64,000 nucleotides of DNA. Origin: JANLUX01 sp031366005. GTDB lineage: Bacteria; Bacteroidota; Bacteroidia; AKYH767-A; OLB10. A program made the position numbers and the translations under genes. The DNA lies in assembly GCA_031366005.1 (NCBI GenBank), contig JANLZB010000094.1:50684-114683 (forward strand), given 5' to 3'. Under the pieces are notes generated by a model. The model made no database searches. It saw nothing but the letters and a program-made list of their open reading frames with translations, and had not been told where the DNA came from. Positions within the stretch are counted from its first letter, which is position 1. Each line of letters starts with the position of its first letter. Positions 16,685 through 26,026 of the stretch are shown piece after piece.

Positions 16685-18180
16685 TGCATTACAACGATTT
16701 TGTTATTGCATTTAACTTCATTATCTGAATTCATAACTTTTATAAAATAAATTCCATCATTGAAATTTGATGTTTGAAGTATAACGTTTGAGGTTGATAA
16801 ATCTTTCGAATAAGCAACATTTCCCAATGCATCAAATATTTTCATCTTATCACCAACCATAAACTGTGAAATGTAAACTGCAAACTTGCCTTTGGCAGGA
16901 TTGGGATAAATAACCAATGAATGATTATTGGACTCCTGATTATTTATCGCAACGGTTAATTGATTATTACTCCATTTTGCAACAAAAATATCCGAAGGGT
17001 AATTAGCACCGGTATTCGGATTGAGCAGCATAAAATTATCAACCATTAATGTATCCCTCATGTAAATGGAACTGAAATAAAAAGAAGAATCATAAACTGA
17101 TAAACCATCATGCAATGGAAAACCTGATGTATAAGTTTGGATGGTATCCTGCCATATAATATTAAATGCCGGATCGAAGCGATAAATAAATAAGCGCACA
17201 AATACATTAACTAATAACACACTATTACCGAACCTGTCAGCTTCAAAATCAATTGCAGGAAAAAATGAAAGCGCAAGAGGACCATCTATTGTAGAAATAA
17301 TTTGACCGTTGTAATCACATTTGATAATTTTTATCGTGTCCATCAGCGAATTAAAACCATCAAAAGCCCAATACAGATTTTGTCCATCAGTGCTAAGGCT
17401 GTTGTTATTATCAAAAGTGATGTATTCCTGCGCCTTAAACCATTTGGCATTAAAAGCACTATCATATTTCACAATAAAATTCTGATAAGAGAAATTAGGA
17501 TCCGCAGCAATCGTATCAAAAGTTGCAAAGTTGCCACAAGTACCTGTTAAATAAACATTGCCTGTACTATCAGCAATTATGTGAGAATAAGTACGGTTCT
17601 CAAAATTATTATTGAACTCATTCTTAATAATAAAACCCCAAACATCCAATTTGTGAAATGCACAAAATCCAAATGCCCCAGAAACTTCCGAAGTCAGGTA
17701 CATATTACCATCAGATCCAATAAATAAATCATTGGTTTTAAAATCTCCGTTTACCGGATTTAATTCACGCGCCCACAGTATCATTCCATTCTCATCTGTT
17801 TCAAAAATAAATCCGCTGTTATCAGATGGACTAAAACTTGTTAAGATGTTACCATCAATGGAAATAGTCCCCATAAAATATCCGGCAACAACAGCATGAT
17901 TACTTGTATTTATTTCCAGGTCAGTGATAGTGGCATTACCGGTAATTATTTTTTGCCAAAGCGATTGTTGATTTGCATCGCGTTTCTCCATTTGGGTTGA
18001 AATGCTAGTGCTGACTGAATCAGTGTATGAGGCAAAATAAAAATTTTCTGTGTGATCACGTTTTATTACCACGGCATTGGAACGCGGAGCAAGTCCTGAT
18101 GTAAAAGCCCATTGCCATGACTGCGCATTGCAATGAATAGCATAGATCATCATAAATAAAATTAATAAAATTCTTTTCAT
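16681..18180 (-). CDS. T9SS type A sorting-domain secreted protein
   Basis: A 499-residue exported protein. A signal peptide (MKRILLILFMMIYAIHCNAQ) is followed by a repetitive beta-propeller-like region of SBBP type (phrases such as DSTGNVYLTGTCGNF and DGNMYLTSEVSG). Residues about 420-499 (VIYPNPAKGKFAVYI, IFDALGNVAYSKDL, FNDGIYFIKVM) form the type A C-terminal domain that directs secretion and surface attachment through the type IX system. The function of the passenger is unknown. It converges on the esterase gene with overlapping stops. Confidence 0.9.
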   Translation of the reverse strand: MKRILLILFMMIYAIHCNAQSWQWAFTSGLAPRSNAVVIKRDHTENFYFASYTDSVSTSISTQMEKRDANQQSLWQKIITGNATITDLEINTSNHAVVAGYFMGTISIDGNILTSFSPSDNSGFIFETDENGMILWARELNPVNGDFKTNDLFIGSDGNMYLTSEVSGAFGFCAFHKLDVWGFIIKNEFNNNFENRTYSHIIADSTGNVYLTGTCGNFATFDTIAADPNFSYQNFIVKYDSAFNAKWFKAQEYITFDNNNSLSTDGQNLYWAFDGFNSLMDTIKIIKCDYNGQIISTIDGPLALSFFPAIDFEADRFGNSVLLVNVFVRLFIYRFDPAFNIIWQDTIQTYTSGFPLHDGLSVYDSSFYFSSIYMRDTLMVDNFMLLNPNTGANYPSDIFVAKWSNNQLTVAINNQESNNHSLVIYPNPAKGKFAVYISQFMVGDKMKIFDALGNVAYSKDLSTSNVILQTSNFNDGIYFIKVMNSDNEVKCNNKIVVMH

Positions 18181-18338
18181 ATTATTTTGTGTTTTGAGAG
18201 TGTTCTGTGTAAAAATAAATAAAGGATATTATTACAAAAGTCAAATCCGTTTGACGTTTTCTTTTTAATGATGGTTGCATCAAATTGAAGATGCTGAAAA
18301 CTATCTGAAAAAACATTTCGTACTTGAAAACATTTTTT

Positions 18339-18346
18339 TACATTTG
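18339..18346 (+). promoter_or_regulatory. Predicted -7 element of the rpsA promoter
   Basis: TACATTTG matches the Bacteroidota -7 consensus TAnnTTTG exactly, 58 nt before the rpsA ATG. No TTG is found at the ideal -33 distance. Confidence 0.5.
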
Positions 18347-18404
18347 CGCTCCTTTTTGATAAAGGGGTCTGTGCGGATGAAAAGAAGCACATTCATTAAA
18401 CTTG

Positions 18405-20249
18405 ATGGTAACAACAACAAATAGCACGGAGAAACCCTCCAAAATTCAATTTCTTACGCCAGATCCAAACGATTTCGATTGGGATAATGAAGGCAAAACT
18501 TTTGACACCGACAAAGTAGGCGATAACGCCAATCTCGAGTCGCTTTATGATACCACTCTTAACCAGATTCTCGAACACCAGATAGTAATGGGCACTGTGA
18601 TTGGGTTAACTTCCAAAGAGGCGGTAATCAACATCGGTTATAAAAGCGATGGTATGGTTCCTCTTTCTGAGTTTCGTCACATGCCTGATTTAAAAGTAGG
18701 TGACCAGGTGGAGGTTTATGTAGAGACTGCCGAGGACAAAAACGGTCAGTTATTGCTTTCACATAAGCGTGCACGTGCCGTTAAATCATGGGATCGTGTT
18801 AATGCAGCTCTTGAGAAAGATGAAATCGTTACAGGTTTCGTTAAATGCCGCACCAAGGGTGGATTAATTGTGGATGTTTTCGGTATCGAAGCATTTTTAC
18901 CAGGCTCACAAATAGATGTAAAGCCTATTCGTGACTACGATATTTACGTAGGTAAAACGATGGAGTTTAAAGTTGTTAAAATCAACCAGGAATTCAAGAA
19001 TGTGGTTGTTTCTCATAAGGTTCTTATCGAGAATGAGATGGAGAAACAGAAGACCGAAATCATGAGCCGCCTTGAGAAAGGACAGGTTCTGGAAGGTACT
19101 GTTAAAAACATCACTTCTTATGGAGTATTTATGGATTTAGGTGGTGTGGATGGATTACTTCACATTACAGATATCAGCTGGGGACGTATCAATCATCCCG
19201 AAGAAGTATTACAACTTGATCAAAAACTCAATGTTGTTATTCTTGATTTCGATGATGAGAAGAAAAGAATTGCTCTTGGCTTAAAGCAGCTTACACCGCA
19301 GCCATGGGAGGCACTTGATGCTGAATTGAAAGCAGGTGATAAATTAAAAGGCAAAGTAGTGGTGTTAACTGATTACGGTGCTTTTGTAGAGATCGTTCCC
19401 GGAGTAGAAGGACTTATCCATGTTTCAGAAATGTCATGGTCGCAACACTTACGCAGCCCTCAGGATTTCATGAAGGTGGGTGATGAGATAGAAGCTGTTG
19501 TACTTTCTATTGACCGTGATGAGCATAAAATTTCTCTTGGTATCAAGCAATTAATGCCTGATCCCTGGGGACAGATTACTTCTAAATATCCTGTAGGTTC
19601 TAAGCACAAAGCCAAGGTGCGCAACTTCACCAATTTCGGTGTGTTTGTTGAATTGGAAGAAGGCATTGATGGTTTGATACACATCAGCGACTTAAGCTGG
19701 AGTAAGAAAATCAAACATCCTGCTGAGTTCACTAAGATAGGTGAGGAGTTAGAAGTTGTAGTACTGGAGGTGGATGTGGAAAACCGCAGACTAAGCCTTG
19801 GTCATAAGCAATTGGAAGAAAATCCATGGGAGACTTATGAAACAGTATTTACTGCAGGCAGTACACATGAAGGAACTGTTGGAAAAGTAACCGATAAAGG
19901 CGCTACTGTTATTCTTACTTATGGTGTTGAAGGATACGCACCTTACCGCCATCTTACCAAGGAAGACAACAGCATGGCAAGAGAAGGAGAAAAATTAGAC
20001 TTCAAAGTGCTTGAATTTAATAAAGAGAGCAAGCGAATTCTGGTATCTCACAAAGCAGTTCATGATGAAAAAGCACGTTCGGCTAAGGATGCTGAATTTG
20101 CTGAGAAGGACAGAGAAAACGACAGCACAGCAAAAGCTGTGAAGAAGTTAAAGGAAAGCCAGGAAAAATCCACCCTTGGTGATAATTCAGCGCTGGCTGC
20201 ATTAAAATCGGAGATGGAAGCTGGTGCAGAAAGAAAGGAATCTGAATAA
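18405..20249 (+). CDS. rpsA: 30S ribosomal protein S1
   Basis: A 614-residue RNA-binding protein that helps the 30S subunit capture mRNA. Six S1 domains are visible from about residue 55, each with the pattern G-x-V-x(4)-G-x-F/A-V-x(5)-G (for example VKNITSYGVFMDLGGVDGLL and VRNFTNFGVFVELEEGIDGL). S1 is especially important in this phylum, where Shine-Dalgarno sequences are weak. I used the ATG at 18405; a TTG one codon earlier is in frame. A charged C-terminal tail rich in Lys and Glu ends the protein. Confidence 0.95.
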   Translation: MVTTTNSTEKPSKIQFLTPDPNDFDWDNEGKTFDTDKVGDNANLESLYDTTLNQILEHQIVMGTVIGLTSKEAVINIGYKSDGMVPLSEFRHMPDLKVGDQVEVYVETAEDKNGQLLLSHKRARAVKSWDRVNAALEKDEIVTGFVKCRTKGGLIVDVFGIEAFLPGSQIDVKPIRDYDIYVGKTMEFKVVKINQEFKNVVVSHKVLIENEMEKQKTEIMSRLEKGQVLEGTVKNITSYGVFMDLGGVDGLLHITDISWGRINHPEEVLQLDQKLNVVILDFDDEKKRIALGLKQLTPQPWEALDAELKAGDKLKGKVVVLTDYGAFVEIVPGVEGLIHVSEMSWSQHLRSPQDFMKVGDEIEAVVLSIDRDEHKISLGIKQLMPDPWGQITSKYPVGSKHKAKVRNFTNFGVFVELEEGIDGLIHISDLSWSKKIKHPAEFTKIGEELEVVVLEVDVENRRLSLGHKQLEENPWETYETVFTAGSTHEGTVGKVTDKGATVILTYGVEGYAPYRHLTKEDNSMAREGEKLDFKVLEFNKESKRILVSHKAVHDEKARSAKDAEFAEKDRENDSTAKAVKKLKESQEKSTLGDNSALAALKSEMEAGAERKESE

Positions 20250-20272
20250 CAATCCCCATACATTTTCATTAC

Positions 20273-20308
20273 AAAAAGCTGTTCATTCGTTTGAACAGCT
20301 TTTTTTTT
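20273..20308 (+). terminator. Terminator of rpsA
   Basis: AGCTGTTCA (20277-20285) pairs with TGAACAGCT (20292-20300), followed by an eight-T run. Confidence 0.9.
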
Positions 20309-20438
20309 GAGATAACACAACGAAGGTGATTCTTGTACAAGCCTATCTTTTATTTTACATACTGTAGTATTTCTTTTTTTGGCACATATTTTTTAGAATT
20401 GTGTTAATTCAAATCTCATTGAACAGAAACTAAATGCT

Positions 20439-23192
20439 ATGCCTTTAATCAAATACAAAGAGAAAAGAAACTTTAAAGAAACGCCTGAGCCAACCGGTGG
20501 AAAGCCGGATACTGAAAAGTTGCGCTTTGTGATACAGAAACATGATGCCTCTCACCTCCATTATGACTTCAGACTGGAGATGGAAGGAGTATTAAAAAGC
20601 TGGGCTGTACCCAAAGGACCTTCCACAGATCCTTCAATAAAACGTCTTGCAATGATGGTAGAAGATCATCCTTACGATTACCGCAACTTCGAAGGAATTA
20701 TTCCGAGTGGATACGGTGCAGGAACAGTGATAGTATGGGACGAAGGTTTTTATGAGATGGCTGATAGTGATGGAAAGAATAAGAAAGAGCAGGAGAAAGA
20801 ATTACTGAAAGGAATAAAAGCAGGTAAATTACATTTTGTAATGCATGGCAAAAAAATGAAAGGCGAGTATGCACTTGTGAAAACACATGGAAGGGGTGAA
20901 AATGCATGGTTGCTGTTTAAGGTGAAGAATAAATATATTTCCACTGATGACATTACTTTAAAAGATAAATCCGTCATCTCCCACAAAACACTTGCACAGG
21001 TTGAAAAAACAACCACAAATTTTTATGGTTCCAAAAAAGGGAAAGAAGCAAGTATAAAGAGTAAAAAAGAAAATCTGCTTAACAAACGTGCAGATGTGAA
21101 AGCATCCTCTGAAGGAAATAAAAAAGAAGTTAAAAAAAAAGAACATCCGCAGGCAATAGAAAATGATAAAGGAATTCGTGCAAAGTTTCCTGTAAAACTT
21201 TCTCCTATGCTTGCCACGTTAGTTGACAAGCCTTTTGATGCTGAAGGTTGGTTGTACGAGGTGAAATGGGATGGATACAGAACTATTGCTCTTTGCAATA
21301 AAGACAAAGTGGAGATGCGTTCACGCAACGATAAATCTTTTAATGAAAAGTTTTATCCTGTTACTAATGCTTTAAGAGCATTGAATTTACAGGCTGTCAT
21401 TGATGGGGAAGTAGTGGTGCTAGATAACAACGGTCAATCCAATTTCGGATCATTGCAAAACTGGAGAAGCGAAGCTGATGGAGAAATTATTTTTTATGCT
21501 TTTGATATATTGTGGGCAAATGGAAAAAATTTAATGCAATTACCACTTATTGAAAGAAAAGAAATTTTAAAACAGATAATTAACGGAGAAGGAATAATAA
21601 GATTAAGTGAGAGTTTTAATGTGGGAGGAATTAAATTTTTTGAGACAATTAAAAAAATGGGACTGGAGGGAATGATTGCAAAAAGGACTGACAGCCAATA
21701 TACGCCCGGTGTACGCACCAAAGAATGGCTTAAGATAAAAGCCAACAAGCGCCAGGAAATGGTGATAGGAGGTTATACCAGGAATGATGATACTTCAAAA
21801 TCATTCAGCTCATTATTGGTAGGTGTTTATGATAATGGAAGATTACATTATACAGGTAAAGTGGGTACGGGATTTAATGATAAAATGCAAAAAGAAATGA
21901 TGAAACAGTTTAAGCCGCTTATCATTAAAACGCCTCCATTCACTGAAGTGCCTGACATCAACAAGCCCTCACGGTTCCGTCCTAATCCGCCCAATGCATC
22001 GGTAACATGGTTGAAACCTGAACTGGTTTGTGAAGTAAGCTTTACTGAAATGACTACTGATGGTATAATGCGCCATCCATCATTTGAAGCAATGAGAATA
22101 GATAAAAAACCAAAAGACGTGAAGAAAGATAAACCTGTTGCTATCAACAAAATTGCAACTAACATAAAGAAACAAAAAACTGTTTCTGACAAAGCAGTTA
22201 TTGCATCTGAAAAAATAAAAACAAAAACAAAAAATATTTTAACTCCCGTTGGTAAGCAGGACAGAAAAACATTTCTTAACCCTACGGATGAAACACAGGT
22301 GCGAAAAATAAACGGTCATGAAATAAAATTTAATAACCTGAGTAAAATTTACTGGCCTAAAGAAAAGATCACGAAGAGGGATATGCTTAACTATTACTAC
22401 CAGGTGGCGCCATATATCCTGCCTTATCTCAAAGACCGCCCACAGTCAATGAACCGTCATCCAAATGGAATAAATGGTGAAAGTTTTTATTTTAAAGATG
22501 TAACCGGAACAGCACCTGAATGGATTGAAACATTTCTTTATAAAAGTGAAGCCGATAACCGCGTTAGAAAATACCTTGTTGCAAAAGATGAAGCAAGTCT
22601 TTTGTACATGGCAACCCTCGGTTGCATTGAGATGAATCCCTGGCACAGCAAAGTGCAAAGTGAAGATTATCCTGACTGGTGTATCATCGATTTAGACCCT
22701 GCCGAAAACACCTTTAACCAGGTGATTGAAGCTGCTGTTATTACCAAAGATATCCTTGAAAGCATGGGTGCGGTATCCTATGTTAAAACCAGTGGTTCTA
22801 CAGGCATTCATGTTTACATTCCACTGGGAGCAAAATATACTTATGACCAATCAAAAGAATTTGCCCGAACAATAGCAACTTTGGTACACCAGGAAATTCC
22901 AAAATTTACCAGTATTGAGCGGATAGTAAAAAACCGCAAGGGAAAAATGTATATTGACTTTTTGCAAAACCGACCACAGGCAACAGTTGCTGCTCCCTAT
23001 TCATTAAGACCGAAACCTGGTGCAACAGTTTCAATGCCCTTGCATTGGGATGAAGTGAAAAAGGGTTTAAAGATGACTGACTTCAATATTTATAATGCAT
23101 TGGATAGAATTAAATCTGAGGGTGATCTGTTTAAACCCGTACTTGGTAAAGGAATTAATTTAAAAAAAATAGTAGATCAATTTAATAAATAA
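20439..23192 (+). CDS. ligD: DNA ligase D, three-domain non-homologous end-joining enzyme
   Basis: A 917-residue multifunctional repair enzyme. The order is phosphoesterase, ligase, polymerase. The 3'-phosphoesterase (about 1-190) has H35, H39, H41 and D43 in KHDASHLHYDFRLE. A lysine-rich linker (195-245) follows. The ATP-dependent ligase has nucleotidyl-accepting K276 in EVKWDGYR and an OB-fold to about 590. The C-terminal primase-polymerase (about 650-910) has the DLDP metal motif. LigD normally works with the end-binding protein Ku, but no ku gene lies in this window. A second Lys-rich linker is seen at 595-640. It is flanked by rpsA and a MazG-like gene. Confidence 0.95.
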   Translation: MPLIKYKEKRNFKETPEPTGGKPDTEKLRFVIQKHDASHLHYDFRLEMEGVLKSWAVPKGPSTDPSIKRLAMMVEDHPYDYRNFEGIIPSGYGAGTVIVWDEGFYEMADSDGKNKKEQEKELLKGIKAGKLHFVMHGKKMKGEYALVKTHGRGENAWLLFKVKNKYISTDDITLKDKSVISHKTLAQVEKTTTNFYGSKKGKEASIKSKKENLLNKRADVKASSEGNKKEVKKKEHPQAIENDKGIRAKFPVKLSPMLATLVDKPFDAEGWLYEVKWDGYRTIALCNKDKVEMRSRNDKSFNEKFYPVTNALRALNLQAVIDGEVVVLDNNGQSNFGSLQNWRSEADGEIIFYAFDILWANGKNLMQLPLIERKEILKQIINGEGIIRLSESFNVGGIKFFETIKKMGLEGMIAKRTDSQYTPGVRTKEWLKIKANKRQEMVIGGYTRNDDTSKSFSSLLVGVYDNGRLHYTGKVGTGFNDKMQKEMMKQFKPLIIKTPPFTEVPDINKPSRFRPNPPNASVTWLKPELVCEVSFTEMTTDGIMRHPSFEAMRIDKKPKDVKKDKPVAINKIATNIKKQKTVSDKAVIASEKIKTKTKNILTPVGKQDRKTFLNPTDETQVRKINGHEIKFNNLSKIYWPKEKITKRDMLNYYYQVAPYILPYLKDRPQSMNRHPNGINGESFYFKDVTGTAPEWIETFLYKSEADNRVRKYLVAKDEASLLYMATLGCIEMNPWHSKVQSEDYPDWCIIDLDPAENTFNQVIEAAVITKDILESMGAVSYVKTSGSTGIHVYIPLGAKYTYDQSKEFARTIATLVHQEIPKFTSIERIVKNRKGKMYIDFLQNRPQATVAAPYSLRPKPGATVSMPLHWDEVKKGLKMTDFNIYNALDRIKSEGDLFKPVLGKGINLKKIVDQFNK

Positions 23193-23365
23193 TCAAACTG
23201 TAACACGCAGACACTGATCCATTCGCAGATATTATTCACACAATCAACTTTTCCTTAAATCTAAATATATATTTACGGTATTATATCATGAGCAAACATT
23301 AGTGCTTACTACTTAAATCGAGGGAAGCCGTATTGTAATAAATAAAATAATACATCAATCTTAAA

Positions 23366-23701
23366 ATGGATTTTGAAGAGATAGAACAAAAGATAATTAA
23401 TTTCCGCGATGAACGGAACTGGGAGCAGTTTCATCAAATAAAAGATTTGCTCCTTGGTCTTAATATTGAAGTGGCTGAGTTGCAGGAATTGTTTTTATGG
23501 AAATCAGAAGAACAGCAAACTGCAATTGATCAGGAAAAGATTCAGGATGAAATTGCTGACATAGCCATATTCTTAATTTATATCAGCAGGCATTTTAATA
23601 TTAACCTGCAACAGGTAATTTTAAATAAGATGGAGAAGAATGGACTAAAATATCCTGTTGAGAAGAGTAAGAATTCTAACAAGAAATACAATGAGTTATA
23701 A
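23366..23701 (+). CDS. MazG-like nucleotide pyrophosphohydrolase
   Basis: A 111-residue all-alpha NTP pyrophosphatase of the MazG/DCTPP1-like group, which hydrolyses (often non-canonical) dNTPs to monophosphates. The signature acidic residues are in NIEVAELQELFLW and DEIADIAIFLIYI, giving the E-x2-E ... E-x2-D metal site. The C-terminus ends KYPVEKSKNSNKKY, typical for the group (KYP-x(6)-G). It lies 8 nt upstream of the RsmH-type gene and is probably cotranscribed with it. Confidence 0.88.
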   Translation: MDFEEIEQKIINFRDERNWEQFHQIKDLLLGLNIEVAELQELFLWKSEEQQTAIDQEKIQDEIADIAIFLIYISRHFNINLQQVILNKMEKNGLKYPVEKSKNSNKKYNEL

Positions 23702-23709
23702 ATTTTCCA

Positions 23710-24759
23710 ATGGATAACGAAGCACCAAAGCAACCGCGAAGAATACGATATAAGGGCACGCATCCTAAATCTTATAAAGAGAAATATAAAGAACTTCAAC
23801 CTGATCGTTATGCTAAGGATGTAGAAAAGATCATACAGAAAGGTTACACTCCGGCAGGGATGCATCGTTCTATTTGTGTAAATGAAATAATGGAAATTCT
23901 CTGCGTAACTCCCGGACAGGTTGGCCTGGATGCTACACTCGGATATGGCGGACATAGTTTAGAGCTGCTTAAATCTATTTTACCCGGTGGACGTTTATAT
24001 GCTATTGATGTGGACCCGTTTGAATTGCCAAGGACAAAAGAACGCCTGGCTGCTTTGGGCTATGGGCCTGAAGTTTTTGATACAAGAAAAATGAATTTTT
24101 CAGAGATAGATCAGCTTGTAATCCAAACAGGATCATTCAATTTTGTGTTAGCAGATCTTGGTGTATCTTCCATGCAGATTGATAACCCTGAACGGGGATT
24201 TTCTTTAAAAATGAATGGACCACTTGACTTAAGACTTAATCCTGAAAGCGGAAAACCTGCTTCTGAACTTTTAAAAACAATTTCTCAAAACACGTTAGAA
24301 GAACTTTTTATTGAAAATGCAGATGAACCCTACGCTGAACAAATTGCTGAAGCAATCTCAGCCAAAATAAAAAAGGGAATAGTGATCGAAACAACTTTGC
24401 AGTTGAAAGAGATTATCAAAGAGGCTTTGGAATTTCTTCCGGAAGATGAACGTGCGGAAACATTAAAAAAAAGTTGTCAGCGCTGCTTCCAGGCATTACG
24501 CATTGAAGTGAATGATGAGTTTGGAGCACTGAATAAATTTCTTCAAAAACTTCCTGATGCTCTCGCTCCCGGAGGACGTGTTGCAATACTTACTTTTCAT
24601 TCGGGAGAAGACAGGCGAGTGAAAAAAGCTTTTCAGTTATTTTATCGTGAAGGCATTTTTAAAGAAATAGCCCGTGAACCAATTCGTCCATCTGTTCAGG
24701 AAATCAACAACAATCCGCGTGCGCGCTCAGCTAAATTACGATGGGCTGTGAAAGAATGA
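23710..24759 (+). CDS. RsmH (MraW)-type S-adenosylmethionine methyltransferase
   Basis: A 349-residue member of the 16S rRNA (cytosine-1402-N4)-methyltransferase family. It has the AdoMet motif GLDATLGYGGHSLELL, the LADLGVSSMQIDNPERGFS segment, the inserted helical domain and the C-terminal LTFHSGEDRRVKKAF and NNPRARSAKLRW. It carries a basic extension of about 45 residues at the N-terminus (RRIRYKGTHPKSYKEKYKEL) not found in canonical RsmH. It is also not in a division-cell-wall cluster, so it may be a paralogue with a different target. It follows the MazG-like gene by 8 nt. Confidence 0.85.
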   Translation: MDNEAPKQPRRIRYKGTHPKSYKEKYKELQPDRYAKDVEKIIQKGYTPAGMHRSICVNEIMEILCVTPGQVGLDATLGYGGHSLELLKSILPGGRLYAIDVDPFELPRTKERLAALGYGPEVFDTRKMNFSEIDQLVIQTGSFNFVLADLGVSSMQIDNPERGFSLKMNGPLDLRLNPESGKPASELLKTISQNTLEELFIENADEPYAEQIAEAISAKIKKGIVIETTLQLKEIIKEALEFLPEDERAETLKKSCQRCFQALRIEVNDEFGALNKFLQKLPDALAPGGRVAILTFHSGEDRRVKKAFQLFYREGIFKEIAREPIRPSVQEINNNPRARSAKLRWAVKE

Positions 24760-24785
24760 GTTCAACTTTGGCAATGTTCAATGAA

Positions 24786-25892
24786 TTAAGATTTAGGCAC
24801 ATCCTCTTTCAACTCCGGCATTTTAAATTTATCGGTTATTTTCAAACCTTCTTTTACTTCTATAGTGATGCCGTCTGATATGCCGGTTTTGATGTATCGT
24901 TTATCAAACTTTCCCGGAGAGGTTTCCACTTGAACAAAAGAAGAGTCGTGAGAAAACTGCAATGCTGCTTCGGGAATGCCAATCACGTTGTCCTTGCTGG
25001 CAAGAATAATATCTGCATTGGCACTGTAACCTGCGCGCAAGAACTGACCGGCTCTGTTCTTAATTGAAGCCCGCACCTGAAATTGAATGGCGCCATTTTC
25101 AATAACTCCTTTGGGTGAAATATATTCAAGCAGTGCATCAAATTTCTCATCTTCAATAGCTCCTACTGTAAGTACCAGGTTCATCCCTGTTTTTATCTTG
25201 CCTACTTCTGATTCATCCACTTTGCCTTCGAAAATCATTTCGCCCATGTCAGCAACGGAGGCAATGGTGGTACCTTCATTAAATGTATTGCTTTCAATGA
25301 CAGAATTGCCTTCTTTAACAGGAACATCCAGCACCATTCCGGAAATGGTGGAGCGTATTAAAGTATTGGTGGCAGCACCCGATCGTTTGGTAACACCTTC
25401 TTTTATCAGCAATAAATTATTTTGTGCTGATTCCAGTTCTTCTCCCGTTGTTTTTAAACGCAGTTCGTATTGCTGCATTTCTGTTTTGGTAATCACCCCT
25501 TCTTTAAGCAACGGAGTGTTACGGTCAAAATCAACTTTTGCATTATCGTTATTGATCTTCGCCTGATTCACCCGCGATTCGGCATTGTTCATCTCCACCA
25601 TGTTTGGAATTATTTTTACACGTGCAATCACATCACCTTCCTTTATATGATCACCGGCAAGCACCATCACTTTTTCTATGATGCCTGATACTTTTGATTT
25701 CATAAAAATTTCCCTACGCGGAATAACAGAACCTGTTGCTACGGTTTTCTGAACGATGGTGGTTACCGTTGGTGATTGTGTTTTTACAACCTCAGGTGGT
25801 TTGTGTGATTTGTTATAGAAGAAATAAACAGTCCAAACTAAAGTTGCTGCAAGCAGCAATAGCAAAAGGTACTTTACAATTTTTTTTATCAT
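24786..25892 (-). CDS. Periplasmic adaptor subunit (MacA/HlyD type) of an ABC export system
   Basis: A 368-residue membrane-fusion protein. An N-terminal membrane anchor (IVKYLLLLLLAATLVWTVYFF, positions about 4-24, here 21 residues in length) precedes the split lipoyl-type domain (ATGSVIPRREIFMKSKVSG; VKEGDVIARVKI-like sequence), a coiled-coil hairpin at about 105-165 and beta-barrel domains. It bridges inner-membrane MacB-like permeases to an outer-membrane channel. It is the last gene of the minus-strand operon of ATPase, permease, permease and adaptor, separated from the permease at 26027 by 134 nt holding a palindromic-repeat fragment. Confidence 0.88.
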   Translation of the reverse strand: MIKKIVKYLLLLLLAATLVWTVYFFYNKSHKPPEVVKTQSPTVTTIVQKTVATGSVIPRREIFMKSKVSGIIEKVMVLAGDHIKEGDVIARVKIIPNMVEMNNAESRVNQAKINNDNAKVDFDRNTPLLKEGVITKTEMQQYELRLKTTGEELESAQNNLLLIKEGVTKRSGAATNTLIRSTISGMVLDVPVKEGNSVIESNTFNEGTTIASVADMGEMIFEGKVDESEVGKIKTGMNLVLTVGAIEDEKFDALLEYISPKGVIENGAIQFQVRASIKNRAGQFLRAGYSANADIILASKDNVIGIPEAALQFSHDSSFVQVETSPGKFDKRYIKTGISDGITIEVKEGLKITDKFKMPELKEDVPKS

Positions 25893-25932
25893 AAAAATTT
25901 ATATTAAATACGAATCAAGAGTTAAAATCATT

Positions 25933-25990
25933 TACCACATAGGCACATAGGAAACATAGATATTTCACATAGATAGAGGCGAATCTATGG
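25933..25990. repeat. Fragment of the CACATAG palindromic repeat inside the export operon
   Basis: ACCACATAGGCACATAGG followed by further CACATAGA words matches the left arm of the units at 9391-10216. It occupies the gap between permease and adaptor. Confidence 0.65.
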
Positions 25991-26026
25991 GAATTCAACT
26001 CTGAGTTCGCATAATTCTTTAAAACA

